NCBI GenBank assembly: GCA_050955105.1
Contig: JBPBQZ010000127.1
Span: 1-30,490 of the forward strand
DNA from: JBPBQZ01 sp050955105
Lineage (GTDB): Bacteria; Pseudomonadota; Gammaproteobacteria; Burkholderiales; Burkholderiaceae
DNA: 30,490 bases
Direction: 5' to 3'
The position numbers and the translations under genes are program-made. The notes below the pieces were generated by a model that made no database searches, had not been told where the DNA came from, and was given only the letters and a program-made list of their open reading frames with translations. Each line of letters opens with the position of its first letter. Positions within the stretch are counted from its first letter, which is position 1. Below, piece after piece: positions 21,854 to 30,133 of the stretch.

Positions 21854-24571
21854 TCAAAGCAGCGGTGCCAAGGCGCGTCGCGCGTCGGTTTCCGGCATGT
21901 CCATGCGCAGCGCGAAGTCAGCCACCTGGTCCTTGCCGATCTTGCCCAGCGAAAAATAAGTACTGTCGGGATGCGAGAAGTAAAAGCCCGAGACGCTCGC
22001 TGCCGGCAGCATCGCCAGCGACTCTGTTAGCGACATGCCGATCTCCTCGGCCGCCAGTGTCGTGAACATATCGCGTTTCACCAGGTGGTCGGGGCAGGCC
22101 GGATAGCCCGGCGCCGGACGAATGCCCACGTATTTCTCGCGAATCAGATCCTCGTTCGACAGCGTCTCGTCGGCCGCATAGCCCCACAGCTCGCGCCGCA
22201 CGCGCGCATGCAGACATTCGGCCAGGCCTTCGGCGAAGCGATCGGCCAGCGCCTTCAGCATGATCGAACTGTAATCGTCGTTCTCGCGCTCGAAACGCGC
22301 CACGTGCTTTTCAATGCCCAGTCCGCCGGTCACTGCGAACAGCCCGATGTAATCGGCCACGCCCGACGCTTTCGGCGCGATGAAGTCGGCCAGCGAGCGG
22401 TTCGGTCGCTTCACGCCATCCACCACCGGCCGCTCGCTTTGCTGACGCAAGCCGCGCCAGGTCATCGCCACCTGTTGTCGCGTTTCGTCGGTATAGATCT
22501 CGATATCGTCGTCGTTGACCGAATTGGCGGGCAGCAGCGCGATCACGCCATTGGCGGTCAGCCAGCGGCCAGCGATCAGCTTCGCCAGCATCTCCTTCGC
22601 GTCGGCGAACAGGCGCCGCGCTGAATCGCCCACCACCTCGTCGTCGAGGATTGCCGGATAAGCGCCGGCCAGGTCCCAGGTCTGGAAGAACGGGCCCCAA
22701 TCGATATAACGCGCCACTTCCGCCAGATCATAATTGCGGAACACCCGGCGTCCGGTAAAGCGCGGACGCGGCGGCGTGTAGTGAGACCAGTCGAATTGCC
22801 AGCGATTCGCGCGCGCATCGGCCAGCGAAATCAGCGGCACTACCTTGCGGGCGGCATGTTGCACGCGCACGCGTTCATAATCAGTGCGCAATTCGGCGAT
22901 GTACTGCGCGGCGCCGTCGTCCGACAACAAGCTCGACGCCACCGACACCGAGCGCGACGCGTCCGGCACATAGACCACCGGCCCCTCGTAAAACGGCGCG
23001 ATCTTCACCGCGGTGTGCACGCGCGAGGTGGTGGCGCCGCCGATCAGCAGCGGAATCTGCCGCTCACGAAACCAGTCGTCGCGCTGCATCTCGGCTGCTA
23101 CATAGGCCATCTCTTCGAGACTCGGCGTAATCAGACCCGACAGGCCGACGATATCCGCGTCTTCCGCGCGGGCCTTGGCGAGGATGTCGGCACAGGCCAC
23201 CATCACGCCCATATTGACCACTTCGAAGTTATTACATTGCAAGACCACCGAAACGATGTTCTTGCCGATATCGTGCACATCGCCCTTCACAGTGGCGATC
23301 ACCACCTTGCCCTTGGGTCGCACGTCGGCGCCCGCGGCGGCATGGCGCGCTTTTTCCTCTTCGATAAAAGGAATCAGATGCGCCACCGCCTGCTTCATCA
23401 CGCGCGCCGACTTCACCACCTGCGGCAGGAACATCTTGCCCGCGCCGAACAGGTCGCCGACGATATTCATGCCGTCCATCAACGGTCCTTCGATCACGTG
23501 AATCGGCCGGCCGCCGGCTTTGTCGATCTTGGCGCGAGCTTCCTCGGTGTCTTCGACGATGAACTGTGTGATGCCGCGCACCAGCGCGTGCGCCAGCCGC
23601 TTCTCGACCGGGTCGGCGCGCCATTCGAGGTTCTCTTCCTTCTTCGCCGCGCCGCCTTTATAACGTTCAGCGATTTCCAATAACCGTTCGGTACTGTCTT
23701 CGCGGCGGTTCAGCACCACATCTTCGACGCGCTCGCGCAGTTCCGCATCGAGGTCGGCATACACGCCCAATTGCCCGGCGTTGACGATGCCCATATCCAT
23801 GCCGGCGGCGATGGCGTGGTAAAGAAACACCGTGTGAATCGCCGCGCGCACTGTTTCGTTGCCGCGGAACGAGAACGACACGTTCGATACGCCGCCGCTC
23901 ACCTTCGCATGCGGCAGGTTTTCCTTGATCCAGCGCGTGGCATTGATGAAATCGACAGCGTAGTTATTGTGTTCTTCGATGCCGGTCGCAATCGCGAAGA
24001 TGTTCGGATCGAAAATGATGTCTTCCGGCGGAAAGCCGATCTTCTCCACCAGCGTTTGATAGCTGCGTTGGCAGATGTTGATCTTGCGTTCATAGGTATC
24101 GGCCTGGCCGGCTTCATCGAAGGCCATCACCACGGCGGCCGCGCCGTAACGGCGAATCAGTCGCGCATGATGCAGGAAGGCTTCTTCGCCTTCCTTCAGC
24201 GAAATCGAGTTGACGATCGACTTGCCTTGCACGCATTTGAGCCCGGCCTCGATCACTTCCCATTTCGACGAATCGATCATGATCGGCACGCGCGCGATAT
24301 CCGGCTCGGTGGCGATCAGATTCAAAAAGCGCGTCATCGCCGCTTTCGAATCCAGCATCGCCTCGTCCATATTGATGTCGATTACCTGCGCGCCGTTCTC
24401 GACCTGCTGACGTGCAACCGCCAGCGCCTCATCGAACGCTTCGTTCAAAATCATGCGCGCGAAGGCGCGCGAGCCGGTCACGTTGGTGCGTTCGCCAACG
24501 TTGATGAACAAAGTCTGGTCGCCCACATTGAAGGGCTCCAGTCCGGCAAGACGCATCGGGCGGTGAATCAT
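21854..24571 (-). CDS. metH2: Methionine synthase, folate/cobalamin-binding and reactivation part
   Basis: A 905-residue protein carrying the last three modules of cobalamin-dependent methionine synthase. The methyltetrahydrofolate-binding (pterin) domain is at about 20-280 (Phe-Ile-Asn-Val-Gly-Glu-Arg-Thr-Asn at 22-30). The cobalamin-binding cap and Rossmann domains lie at about 310-560, with Asp-Val-His433-Asp-Ile-Gly giving the axial cobalt ligand. The AdoMet-dependent reactivation domain occupies about 600-890 (ending with the His-Pro-Asp-Ser-Thr-Tyr-Phe segment). It transfers methyl from methyl-THF via cobalamin to homocysteine held by the partner MetH1. The split is known in Burkholderia relatives. 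The ATG at 24571 follows GGAAA. It is 111 bases downstream of metH1, a gap that includes a seven-base-pair hairpin (24641-24660). Confidence 0.95.
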   Translation of the reverse strand: MIHRPMRLAGLEPFNVGDQTLFINVGERTNVTGSRAFARMILNEAFDEALAVARQQVENGAQVIDINMDEAMLDSKAAMTRFLNLIATEPDIARVPIMIDSSKWEVIEAGLKCVQGKSIVNSISLKEGEEAFLHHARLIRRYGAAAVVMAFDEAGQADTYERKINICQRSYQTLVEKIGFPPEDIIFDPNIFAIATGIEEHNNYAVDFINATRWIKENLPHAKVSGGVSNVSFSFRGNETVRAAIHTVFLYHAIAAGMDMGIVNAGQLGVYADLDAELRERVEDVVLNRREDSTERLLEIAERYKGGAAKKEENLEWRADPVEKRLAHALVRGITQFIVEDTEEARAKIDKAGGRPIHVIEGPLMDGMNIVGDLFGAGKMFLPQVVKSARVMKQAVAHLIPFIEEEKARHAAAGADVRPKGKVVIATVKGDVHDIGKNIVSVVLQCNNFEVVNMGVMVACADILAKARAEDADIVGLSGLITPSLEEMAYVAAEMQRDDWFRERQIPLLIGGATTSRVHTAVKIAPFYEGPVVYVPDASRSVSVASSLLSDDGAAQYIAELRTDYERVRVQHAARKVVPLISLADARANRWQFDWSHYTPPRPRFTGRRVFRNYDLAEVARYIDWGPFFQTWDLAGAYPAILDDEVVGDSARRLFADAKEMLAKLIAGRWLTANGVIALLPANSVNDDDIEIYTDETRQQVAMTWRGLRQQSERPVVDGVKRPNRSLADFIAPKASGVADYIGLFAVTGGLGIEKHVARFERENDDYSSIMLKALADRFAEGLAECLHARVRRELWGYAADETLSNEDLIREKYVGIRPAPGYPACPDHLVKRDMFTTLAAEEIGMSLTESLAMLPAASVSGFYFSHPDSTYFSLGKIGKDQVADFALRMDMPETDARRALAPLL

Positions 24572-24682
24572 CAGATTTCCATGAACAGGGAAAAGGCGCT
24601 GGGGAAAAGCGGTAAAGCGCCGGTTCGATGGTGGGATTGCGCGACGCCGCACAGCGTCGCTTCAGGCGCTCGAGCGTGAAGC

Positions 24683-25756
24683 CTACGCCGACGTATCCTC
24701 GGTGGATTCCGCATATTGGCTCGGCCAGGTACGCGGCGCCACGCGTTCGAGCGCCTTGGCAATCTCGGCGATATGCTCCGGCGTCGTGCCACAGCAGCCG
24801 CCTGCGATATTCACCAGCCCCGCCGACGCAAACTCGTGCAGCAAACCCGACGTCATGTCTGGCGTCTCGTCGAAGCCGGTTTCGCTCATCGGATTGGGCA
24901 AGCCGGCGTTTGGATAGCAAGAGATCGCGCAGTCGCATAAACGCGCCAGCTCGGCGATATAGGGGCGCATTAATGCCGCACCCAGCGCGCAGTTCAAGCC
25001 GAAGGTCAGCGGCCGCGCATGGCGCAGCGAGTTCCAGAACGCTTCGACGGTTTGTCCCGACAGAATACGTCCCGACGCGTCGGTCACCGTGCCCGAGATC
25101 ATCACTGGCAGCACTTCGCCGGTGCGTTCGAACAATTCGTCGAGCGCAAACAGCGCCGCCTTGGCATTCAAGGTATCGAAAATCGTCTCGACCAGAATCA
25201 GGTCCACGCCCCCTTCGAGCAAAGCCTCGGCCTGCTCGGTGTAAGACGCGTGCAGTGCATCGAACGAGGTATTGCGGGCACCCGGATCGTTGACGTCGGG
25301 CGAGATGCTGGCGGTGCGCGGCGTCGGTCCGATGGCGCCGGCGACGAAGCGTGGCCGATCGGCAGTGGCGTAACGATCGCAGGCTGCGCGCGCCAGTTTG
25401 GCCGAGGCGAGATTCATCTCGCGCGCCAGATCCTGCATGCCATAGTCTTCCTGCGCGACAGTGGTCGCGCCGAAGGTATTGGTCTCGATTATGTCGGCGC
25501 CAGCAGCCAGATACTGTTCGTGGATTTCGCCGATCACCTGCGGCTGCGTCAGCGACAGCAATTCGTTATTGCCCTTCACGTCGCGCGGATAGTCGGCGAA
25601 GCGTGTGCCCCGGTATTCGGCTTCGCCGAGCTTGTAGCGTTGAATCATCGTACCCATCGCGCCGTCGAGAATCAGGATGCGCCGCGCCATCAAGTCAGGC
25701 AGCGCGGCGCCGCGCGTGTACGGCGGCAAGGTAGAGCGGGGGGCGGCGAGCTTCAT
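24683..25756 (-). CDS. metH1: Methionine synthase, homocysteine-binding part
   Basis: A 357-residue TIM-barrel protein equivalent to the N-terminal module of MetH: it binds zinc and activates homocysteine for methylation. Ile-Leu-Asp-Gly-Ala-Met-Gly-Thr-Met-Ile-Gln is at 29-39, and the three zinc cysteines are Cys256 (Gly-Leu-Asn-Cys-Ala-Leu-Gly), Cys321 and Cys322 (Gly-Gly-Cys-Cys-Gly-Thr-Thr-Pro). The ATG at 25756 is preceded by GAGG; an in-frame start 22 codons upstream would run back into the terminator of the previous gene. It is the first gene of the pair, and methionine synthase activity needs both polypeptides. I see no cobalamin or SAM riboswitch in the short upstream region. Confidence 0.95.
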   Translation of the reverse strand: MKLAAPRSTLPPYTRGAALPDLMARRILILDGAMGTMIQRYKLGEAEYRGTRFADYPRDVKGNNELLSLTQPQVIGEIHEQYLAAGADIIETNTFGATTVAQEDYGMQDLAREMNLASAKLARAACDRYATADRPRFVAGAIGPTPRTASISPDVNDPGARNTSFDALHASYTEQAEALLEGGVDLILVETIFDTLNAKAALFALDELFERTGEVLPVMISGTVTDASGRILSGQTVEAFWNSLRHARPLTFGLNCALGAALMRPYIAELARLCDCAISCYPNAGLPNPMSETGFDETPDMTSGLLHEFASAGLVNIAGGCCGTTPEHIAEIAKALERVAPRTWPSQYAESTEDTSA

Positions 25757-25816
25757 CGAATGGGCCTCGATGCCGGGGAAGAAAGGTGCAGATTGTAGCG
25801 CCAACCCCATAAAACG

Positions 25817-25843
25817 AAACACCGCGGTCGGGCCGCGGTGTTT
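25817..25843 (-). terminator. Rho-independent terminator after the DUF3567 gene
   Basis: AAACACCGCGG (25817-25827), loop TCGGG, CCGCGGTGTTT (25833-25843), an 11-base-pair stem. On the minus strand it is followed by CGTTTTAT, and it lies 28 bases past the DUF3567 stop, separating that gene from metH1. metH1 must therefore start from a promoter within the remaining 60 bases or from read-through. Confidence 0.75.
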
Positions 25844-25870
25844 TGAAGACGACGGGGCTGCGCCGTGTGA

Positions 25871-26128
25871 TCAGTGGAGGATCACCGGGTGCAACATCAG
25901 GCTGTCGAATTGGCCGAGAAACTCGTCCACTTCATCGACGCTGGGTTCCTGCTCGATCAGCCGCTGCACATGCTCGCGGAAGCGCGCGGCCATCGCGCCT
26001 TCAATGAAAAGCTCGCGTTGCATAGTTTTGTCGACGATTTCGTAGCCCCCGGCATTCATCACGATATGTCCGTCTTCCGCGGGAAACTCCACGACGCAGT
26101 AGTTCGGGCTGTTGTAGATCATTTGCAT
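25871..26128 (-). CDS. DUF3567 family protein
   Basis: An 85-residue small cytoplasmic protein of the DUF3567 family, found in Burkholderiales and of unknown function. It opens Met-Gln-Met-Ile-Tyr-Asn-Ser-Pro-Asn-Tyr-Cys-Val-Val-Glu-Phe, contains Gly-Gly-Tyr-Glu-Ile-Val-Asp-Lys near the middle, and is acidic toward the end (Glu-Gln-Glu-Pro-Ser-Val-Asp-Glu-Val-Asp-Glu). AAGGAG eight bases upstream fixes the start. It stands as a single-gene transcript: its own terminator follows, and its upstream leader carries a palindrome. Confidence 0.85.
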   Translation of the reverse strand: MQMIYNSPNYCVVEFPAEDGHIVMNAGGYEIVDKTMQRELFIEGAMAARFREHVQRLIEQEPSVDEVDEFLGQFDSLMLHPVILH

Positions 26129-26450
26129 GTCGGACGCTCCTTGTGGTCCTGCTCAACCCGTTTGGGCATATTGCCTAAATGGGACGAAAGGATAGGAATT
26201 CAAGAGTCCTTCTGTCGGCACCGGTACGTCGGACACTGCACCGGCTGATAAGCAGTATCTGCGAAAAATCAAAAACTTGTGCGGGAAACATAAAAAGGGA
26301 CTTAAGAATCGCGGCGGCTTTGTTGGGAAACAATTCGTAGCGGTGTTAGTGCAAGATACGCGCCCGGGCAGGCCGCGGATGCAGCCCTATCAGCGGTGTG
26401 GGAATGACCGCGGCGCCGCTGAGGGGCGCGGCGCGGGCTGCGATTCGCGA
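26129..26450. other. 322-base intergenic region upstream of DUF3567
   Basis: No gene is supported here. It contains the DUF3567 leader with the palindrome at 26161-26179, a locally AT-rich segment (26265-26300) and GC-rich sequence next to the DUF3108 stop. I found no convincing -35/-10 pair and no clean terminator for the DUF3108 gene. Confidence 0.5.
26161..26179. promoter_or_regulatory. Palindrome in the DUF3567 leader, possible operator
   Basis: TTTGGGCA, TAT, TGCCTAAA: an inverted repeat with one mismatch and a perfect GGCA-TAT-TGCC core, starting 32 bases upstream of the DUF3567 ATG. Its size and symmetry fit a dimeric repressor site; the regulator is unknown. Confidence 0.4.
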
Positions 26451-27926
26451 TTATTCGGCAGCGTCGCTCGATGACGCGTCGTCAGTCGGCGTCGCGTCAT
26501 CTTGAGGCGCAGGCGACGCTACGCGACCGTGATATACCAGTTCCACCTGCGTGCCGTTCGGCTCGGTCTGCATGAAGCGCGCCGGTAGCCAGTCGAGCCC
26601 AGGCGCGAGCCAGAGGTCGATTTTTCGCTGGTCGCCGTCATGGCGTGGCAAGCGCGTGAAGTGCACGGTATCCATCGGCCCGACTTGGGTCTGGATGCTC
26701 TCTTTGCCCACCGCCGCGATCGACCAGGTCTCGCCGCTGTCGTCGTCCGCGACAAAGAATTGCCGGGTGACGCCAGGCTGATAGCGGGACGGGTCGCCGC
26801 GCACCAGCGCGGACATCTGCAGCACCATGCTGAAGCGGTCTTGCGCGCCGTGCGGCAGGCTCGTCGCGGCGGCACCGCCCGAGAAAGTGATGCGCGGTGG
26901 CTGGGCGGCGCGCTCGAAGCGGGTGACGGTGCCGCCGCGGTGTCCGCGCTGTTCCGTGTATTGCGCCGGCGCCAGACCGTAATCGTCGATCGCGCCCTCA
27001 CTCAGATAGCGGTAGGTGCCGACGAAGGGCAGTGCAATCGACACGTCGAGCACGTAACGGCCTTTGTCTGTCTGCCAGTGGATCAGGCCCGCCATGTTGC
27101 GCGCACCGTTGAAGAAGGTGTCGTATTCGATATCGGCCGATGGCGGCGGCGAGAACTTGTCGGCCGGCGGTTGTGCGGTCGCGTTGGTGGTGGTTGCAGC
27201 CGACGACGTTGCAGCGCCTGGCGCGGGCACTTCACCCGCTGCAGATACGGCCGGCGTGGAAGATATCGCCGCCATGCCCGCGTCGCCTGTCGCGTCCGCC
27301 GCCGCTGCGGCTGTCACCGTCGATGCGGAGTCCGTCGCGCGCCCGGGCACCGCCGCAGACGCTGCGGAAATCGCGTCAGGCGGGGTCGCCGCTGAATCAC
27401 GGTTGCCGCGTTCTGCCGCTGTCGGCCGGGCGCGCGCAGCGTTCCGAGCCACCGCTTTGCGGCTTGCCGCCGCAGCCGGCGCCTTGGGGGGCAGCGCAAC
27501 AGGCGTGACGCGCGGCTTTGCAGGTGTCGCCACGCCTGTACGCCGCTGCGCTTCAATTAACAACGCGTCCGCCCGCAGCAGCGCGGCGAGCGTATCCGCA
27601 TCGATCTGCTGCAGCACCGGCCCCGCATTCGTGCCCGACGCGGCCGCGGCGGCCCGCCCGGCCGCGCGCGCTGCCGCATTCGCGGCGCGATCGTGCTCCG
27701 AGGTCTGCATCGAATCGATGCGGCGCGGCCCCAACAGCTCGATGCGCGCAGACAGTGTGTGCGTCGGGTCGCGGTGTCGAACATAGCCCGATGCCCAGAG
27801 CAACAGCGCGAGATGTCCGGCCAGTACCAGCCCGATCACCACCACCCAGCGCAGCGGTCGAACTGCGGGCGGAGCCAGGTGATGGCGGTTGCGCGCCAGG
27901 GAGGCTGCGGTTTTCGAGGCGCTCAT
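26451..27926 (-). CDS. DUF3108 domain protein, membrane-anchored
   Basis: A 491-residue protein with one N-terminal membrane segment (about 26-45), a long low-complexity linker rich in Ala, Thr and Pro (about 75-265), and a C-terminal beta-rich DUF3108 domain of about 200 residues. Within it are Tyr-Asp-Thr-Phe-Phe-Asn-Gly-Ala-Arg, Tyr-Arg-Tyr-Leu-Ser-Glu-Gly and Ile-Asp-Leu-Trp-Leu-Ala-Pro, typical of this periplasmic family of unknown role. It should be inner-membrane-anchored with the domain in the periplasm. The start is uncertain: an in-frame ATG at 27968 adds 14 residues, and neither has a good ribosome binding site; the shorter form puts the basic residues next to the membrane segment. 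It diverges from phaM. Confidence 0.75.
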   Translation of the reverse strand: MSASKTAASLARNRHHLAPPAVRPLRWVVVIGLVLAGHLALLLWASGYVRHRDPTHTLSARIELLGPRRIDSMQTSEHDRAANAAARAAGRAAAAASGTNAGPVLQQIDADTLAALLRADALLIEAQRRTGVATPAKPRVTPVALPPKAPAAAASRKAVARNAARARPTAAERGNRDSAATPPDAISAASAAVPGRATDSASTVTAAAAADATGDAGMAAISSTPAVSAAGEVPAPGAATSSAATTTNATAQPPADKFSPPPSADIEYDTFFNGARNMAGLIHWQTDKGRYVLDVSIALPFVGTYRYLSEGAIDDYGLAPAQYTEQRGHRGGTVTRFERAAQPPRITFSGGAAATSLPHGAQDRFSMVLQMSALVRGDPSRYQPGVTRQFFVADDDSGETWSIAAVGKESIQTQVGPMDTVHFTRLPRHDGDQRKIDLWLAPGLDWLPARFMQTEPNGTQVELVYHGRVASPAPQDDATPTDDASSSDAAE

Positions 27927-27983
27927 GCAGAGGTTGACATTGTCGATAGCGAAGCCAGAAGCGCTCATATTAAACGGCGTCGA

Positions 27984-28012
27984 TTGAGTCGCCCGGCGTT
28001 TGGCCCTATCGT
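27984..28012 (+). promoter_or_regulatory. Candidate phaM promoter
   Basis: TTGAGT (27984-27989), a 17-base spacer, TATCGT (28007-28012); four of six bases match at each box with ideal spacing. Transcription would begin near 28019, giving a leader of about 27 bases to the phaM ATG. If the DUF3108 gene starts at 27968 the two 5' ends are close together. Confidence 0.4.
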
Positions 28013-28045
28013 TGCGTTATTCGCCGACCGTCCTTCAGGAACCGT

Positions 28046-29104
28046 ATGAGCCAGCCCAATGATCCGTTGTTCCCGTTCGCAGGATTCATGGCGCCGATGG
28101 GTGCAGACGTTTGGAAAAAGATGTGGGAGTCGATGCCAGGCATGCCCGGGCAAGCAACGACGGGCGGCTTTGGGCCGTCGATGCCTGGCCTGCCTCCCGG
28201 CTTCGCACCGCTGCTGAGGCCGGAAGATATGGAGCAGCGTATCGCTGAACTGCGTGCGGTCGAGCAATGGTTGAAACTCAATCTCAATATGCTGCAGTCG
28301 GTCATTCAAGGTCTGGAGGTGCAGCGAGCGACCCTGGCAACGCTCAACGCGTTCGGCGCCTTCGCGCGCGCATCGATGGATGCGGCCACGGGCGGCGGCG
28401 AGTCCAAGGGTGCGGCGCCCAAAAAAGCCGCCTCTGCGCCCTTCGGCGCTGCGCACGCGGGCCCGGCGTCGGCAGCGCCGCCGAAATCCGAAAAGTCCGG
28501 CGCGGCATCGAATGATCCTTTGACCGCCTGGAGCGATTTGTTCTGGGGCACGGCACCGCGCGCAAGCACACCGGGGCCGTCGACGCCAGCCGGCGCTGCG
28601 GCGGCATCCGGCTCCGCCGCCAGCGCCTTTCCGTTTGGATACGGCAAGCCTACTCAATCCGTGACGCCAGAAACATCGGCGGGGCCAGCAGGCCAGCCAA
28701 AGGGCGAGACAGCCTCTGGCGCCGCATCGGCCGCCGCCGCAGCGGCTGACGCGGCGGGCCTGGACCCGCTAGCCTGGTGGAATGCCATGCAAGCGCAATT
28801 CGAACAGATCGTGAATCTGGCGACCCCACCAGCAAGCGCCAGTACACCCGCCCCCGCATCGAAGGACCCGGGCAAACCCGCCACGCCCGCCGCGAACTCT
28901 GCGCCTACTGGCGCACCGCCGGCCGACAAGGCCCTGAGCGCGAGCGCTGGCGCCAGTGTTGCCAGCAAAAGCGCGGCCAATCCACCGCCCCGCGCCGCGT
29001 CAGCCGCGCCAAAGGCGCCTGTCGCAAAGACGTCCAGCCCCGCCTCCGCCAAAACGGCCACAAGCCCGCGACCGCCGGCGGCAAAGAAACGCTCTGGCGC
29101 CTAA
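28046..29104 (+). CDS. phaM: PhaM-family PHA granule regulatory protein
   Basis: A 352-residue protein of the PhaM family, which in Ralstonia/Cupriavidus binds the PHA synthase PhaC, activates it, and attaches PHA granules to the nucleoid. The conserved N-terminal region (1-115) begins Asp-Pro-Leu-Phe-Pro-Phe-Ala-Gly-Phe and includes Arg-Ile-Ala-Glu-Leu-Arg-Ala-Val-Glu-Gln-Trp-Leu. A long Ala/Ser/Pro-rich middle follows, then a C-terminal Lys/Ala/Pro tail ending Pro-Pro-Ala-Ala-Lys-Lys-Arg-Ser-Gly-Ala, the histone-like kind thought to bind DNA. AGGA lies before the ATG. It is longer than the Ralstonia protein because of the linker. No phaC, phaA or phaB gene is in the window. Its stop directly abuts that of the convergent gene. 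Confidence 0.87.
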   Translation: MSQPNDPLFPFAGFMAPMGADVWKKMWESMPGMPGQATTGGFGPSMPGLPPGFAPLLRPEDMEQRIAELRAVEQWLKLNLNMLQSVIQGLEVQRATLATLNAFGAFARASMDAATGGGESKGAAPKKAASAPFGAAHAGPASAAPPKSEKSGAASNDPLTAWSDLFWGTAPRASTPGPSTPAGAAAASGSAASAFPFGYGKPTQSVTPETSAGPAGQPKGETASGAASAAAAAADAAGLDPLAWWNAMQAQFEQIVNLATPPASASTPAPASKDPGKPATPAANSAPTGAPPADKALSASAGASVASKSAANPPPRAASAAPKAPVAKTSSPASAKTATSPRPPAAKKRSGA

Positions 29105-29728
29105 CTAGTCACGTTGGGTTTGCTGGCCATTGCTGCGTGCCATGGCATCGTCGAGCAAGCTGCGACGCAGCCCTGGCGTGTAAGAGCTTTCATCCAGCCA
29201 GATGGCGAAGAAAGCGCTCGCGAATTCGTCTCCGGGAATGTCGCCGACGCGTTTGCCTTCCGCATAGAAGGTCGTGCCGTGGCCCGGCGTGAATACCGCC
29301 GAGAGGTGCTGGCCGGCTGCCATATCCGGCAGGAATTGTCCCAGTTGCTTTTCCCACGCAGCGGTTTTGGCGTGGTTCGCAAGCCCCTCGTCATCCATCG
29401 CTTGCCGCGCGATGCTGGCCAGATGGCGTCCGGTAAAGGCGCGCGCGTAGTGGCGGTCGAGTACCAGCGGCTTCGCTGCCAGTTGCTTGTCGACGATGCC
29501 GCCGTCGCCGACGAACAGCTTCGCATCGTAGATCAACAGTCCATAACGCCGCAGTTCGGCGTGGCCGCTCAAGCGCGCGGAAGGGATCTGGTCGTGCGCG
29601 AATGCCGCTTCATCGAAGGCCCAGGCGCGCGGACTCAGCCCGCCGAGCACAAGTGCGGCGATGGTGAAAATGGCGACAGCCGGCGTAAAGCCGTGGCCAG
29701 CAGCATCAATCCGCTTGCGGCGTTGCAT
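29105..29728 (-). CDS. Exported chalcone-isomerase-like protein
   Basis: A 207-residue protein with a signal peptide (about 1-37, ending Arg-Ala-Trp-Ala) followed by a domain of the chalcone-isomerase-like family. Recognisable segments are Glu-Leu-Arg-Arg-Tyr-Gly-Leu-Leu-Ile-Tyr-Asp-Ala-Lys-Leu, Tyr-Ala-Arg-Ala-Phe-Thr-Gly, and Phe-Phe-Ala-Ile-Trp-Leu-Asp near the end. Bacterial members are periplasmic and not shown to be flavonoid enzymes; fatty-acid binding is one suggestion from the fold. The ATG at 29728 is chosen for the clean signal peptide, although no strong Shine-Dalgarno precedes it; a TTG ten codons upstream is the alternative. The TAG stop immediately follows the phaM TAA on the other strand, with no bases between. 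Confidence 0.82.
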   Translation of the reverse strand: MQRRKRIDAAGHGFTPAVAIFTIAALVLGGLSPRAWAFDEAAFAHDQIPSARLSGHAELRRYGLLIYDAKLFVGDGGIVDKQLAAKPLVLDRHYARAFTGRHLASIARQAMDDEGLANHAKTAAWEKQLGQFLPDMAAGQHLSAVFTPGHGTTFYAEGKRVGDIPGDEFASAFFAIWLDESSYTPGLRRSLLDDAMARSNGQQTQRD

Positions 29729-29945
29729 GACGGTGGGCTCATTCGATCGATTCCTCAAGGCTAACCCAAATGCTCGAATGGCAGTGGTTTGGAAAACAAC
29801 TGCAACAGAGTTTCAACGCGCTGCACGCTTCTATCAGGCTGCGAGCGTTGGCGGCCACCGCAGCGTTTCCCGACAACCAGACGGGGCGTGCAGCCAATCA
29901 CCGTTTCGCAACGTATATAGTGAAGAAGGATTGCAGAGGAGGCCG

Positions 29946-29954
29946 TGCTATGAT
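29946..29954 (+). promoter_or_regulatory. Extended -10 element upstream of the ferritin-like gene
   Basis: TG-C-TATGAT, the same nine-base string as at 21276-21284, with no clear -35. It also overlaps a five-codon ORF (ATG at 29950) that follows a strong GAGGAGG; one of the two readings may be coincidence. Confidence 0.4.
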
Positions 29955-30095
29955 CCGGCCGTTTTAGCCGCCGCCATGAGCAGATTCAACGCTTAAGTCG
30001 CGTCGCGGACCAGGCGAAGGCGATGCGGGCGCAGGGACATACGTTCGACGCAGGCATTTCTGCGTAGAATCCATGTTGACATTTGAAAGGAAAGC

Positions 30096-30128
30096 ATGTC
30101 CCGCGGTGCGTTTGCCGGACAAGGATGA
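30096..30128 (+). CDS. Possible ten-codon leader peptide (uORF)
   Basis: ATG at 30096 with AAGGA five bases upstream, encoding Met-Ser-Arg-Gly-Ala-Phe-Ala-Gly-Gln-Gly and a TGA at 30126-30128. The stop is five bases before the ferritin-like gene's ATG, and the AAGG that serves that gene lies inside the last codons of this ORF. Such an arrangement favours translational coupling. Its start codon is also in the right arm of the outer inverted repeat, so folding could hide it. The peptide itself resembles nothing I know, and such a short ORF may be chance. Confidence 0.35.
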   Translation: MSRGAFAGQG

Positions 30129-30133
30129 ACCAC

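Larger units (their letters stand above)
29729..30133. other. 405-base region upstream of the ferritin-like gene
   Basis: Up to 29930 nothing is supported. Then come a plus-strand extended -10 (TGCTATGAT, 29946-29954) and a leader of about 170 bases with two nested inverted repeats: GGGACAT (30034-30040) with ATGTCCC (30096-30102), enclosing ACGCAG-GCATTT-CTGCGT (30048-30065). A second -10-like TAGAAT is at 30065-30070. The ten-codon ORF at 30096-30128 begins inside the outer repeat. Confidence 0.45.

Noticed and set aside
24571..24683. metH as a broken gene (frameshift between two halves)
   Set aside because: Each half has its own start and stop and complete domains, with 111 bases between; a two-polypeptide MetH is normal in Burkholderia relatives.
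25757..25870. Cobalamin or SAM riboswitch upstream of metH1
   Set aside because: The region is too short and holds only the DUF3567 terminator; no B12-box-like sequence is seen.
29770..29967. 65-residue plus-strand ORF upstream of the ferritin-like gene
   Set aside because: No ribosome binding site at its start, no recognisable composition, and it ends in the likely promoter.
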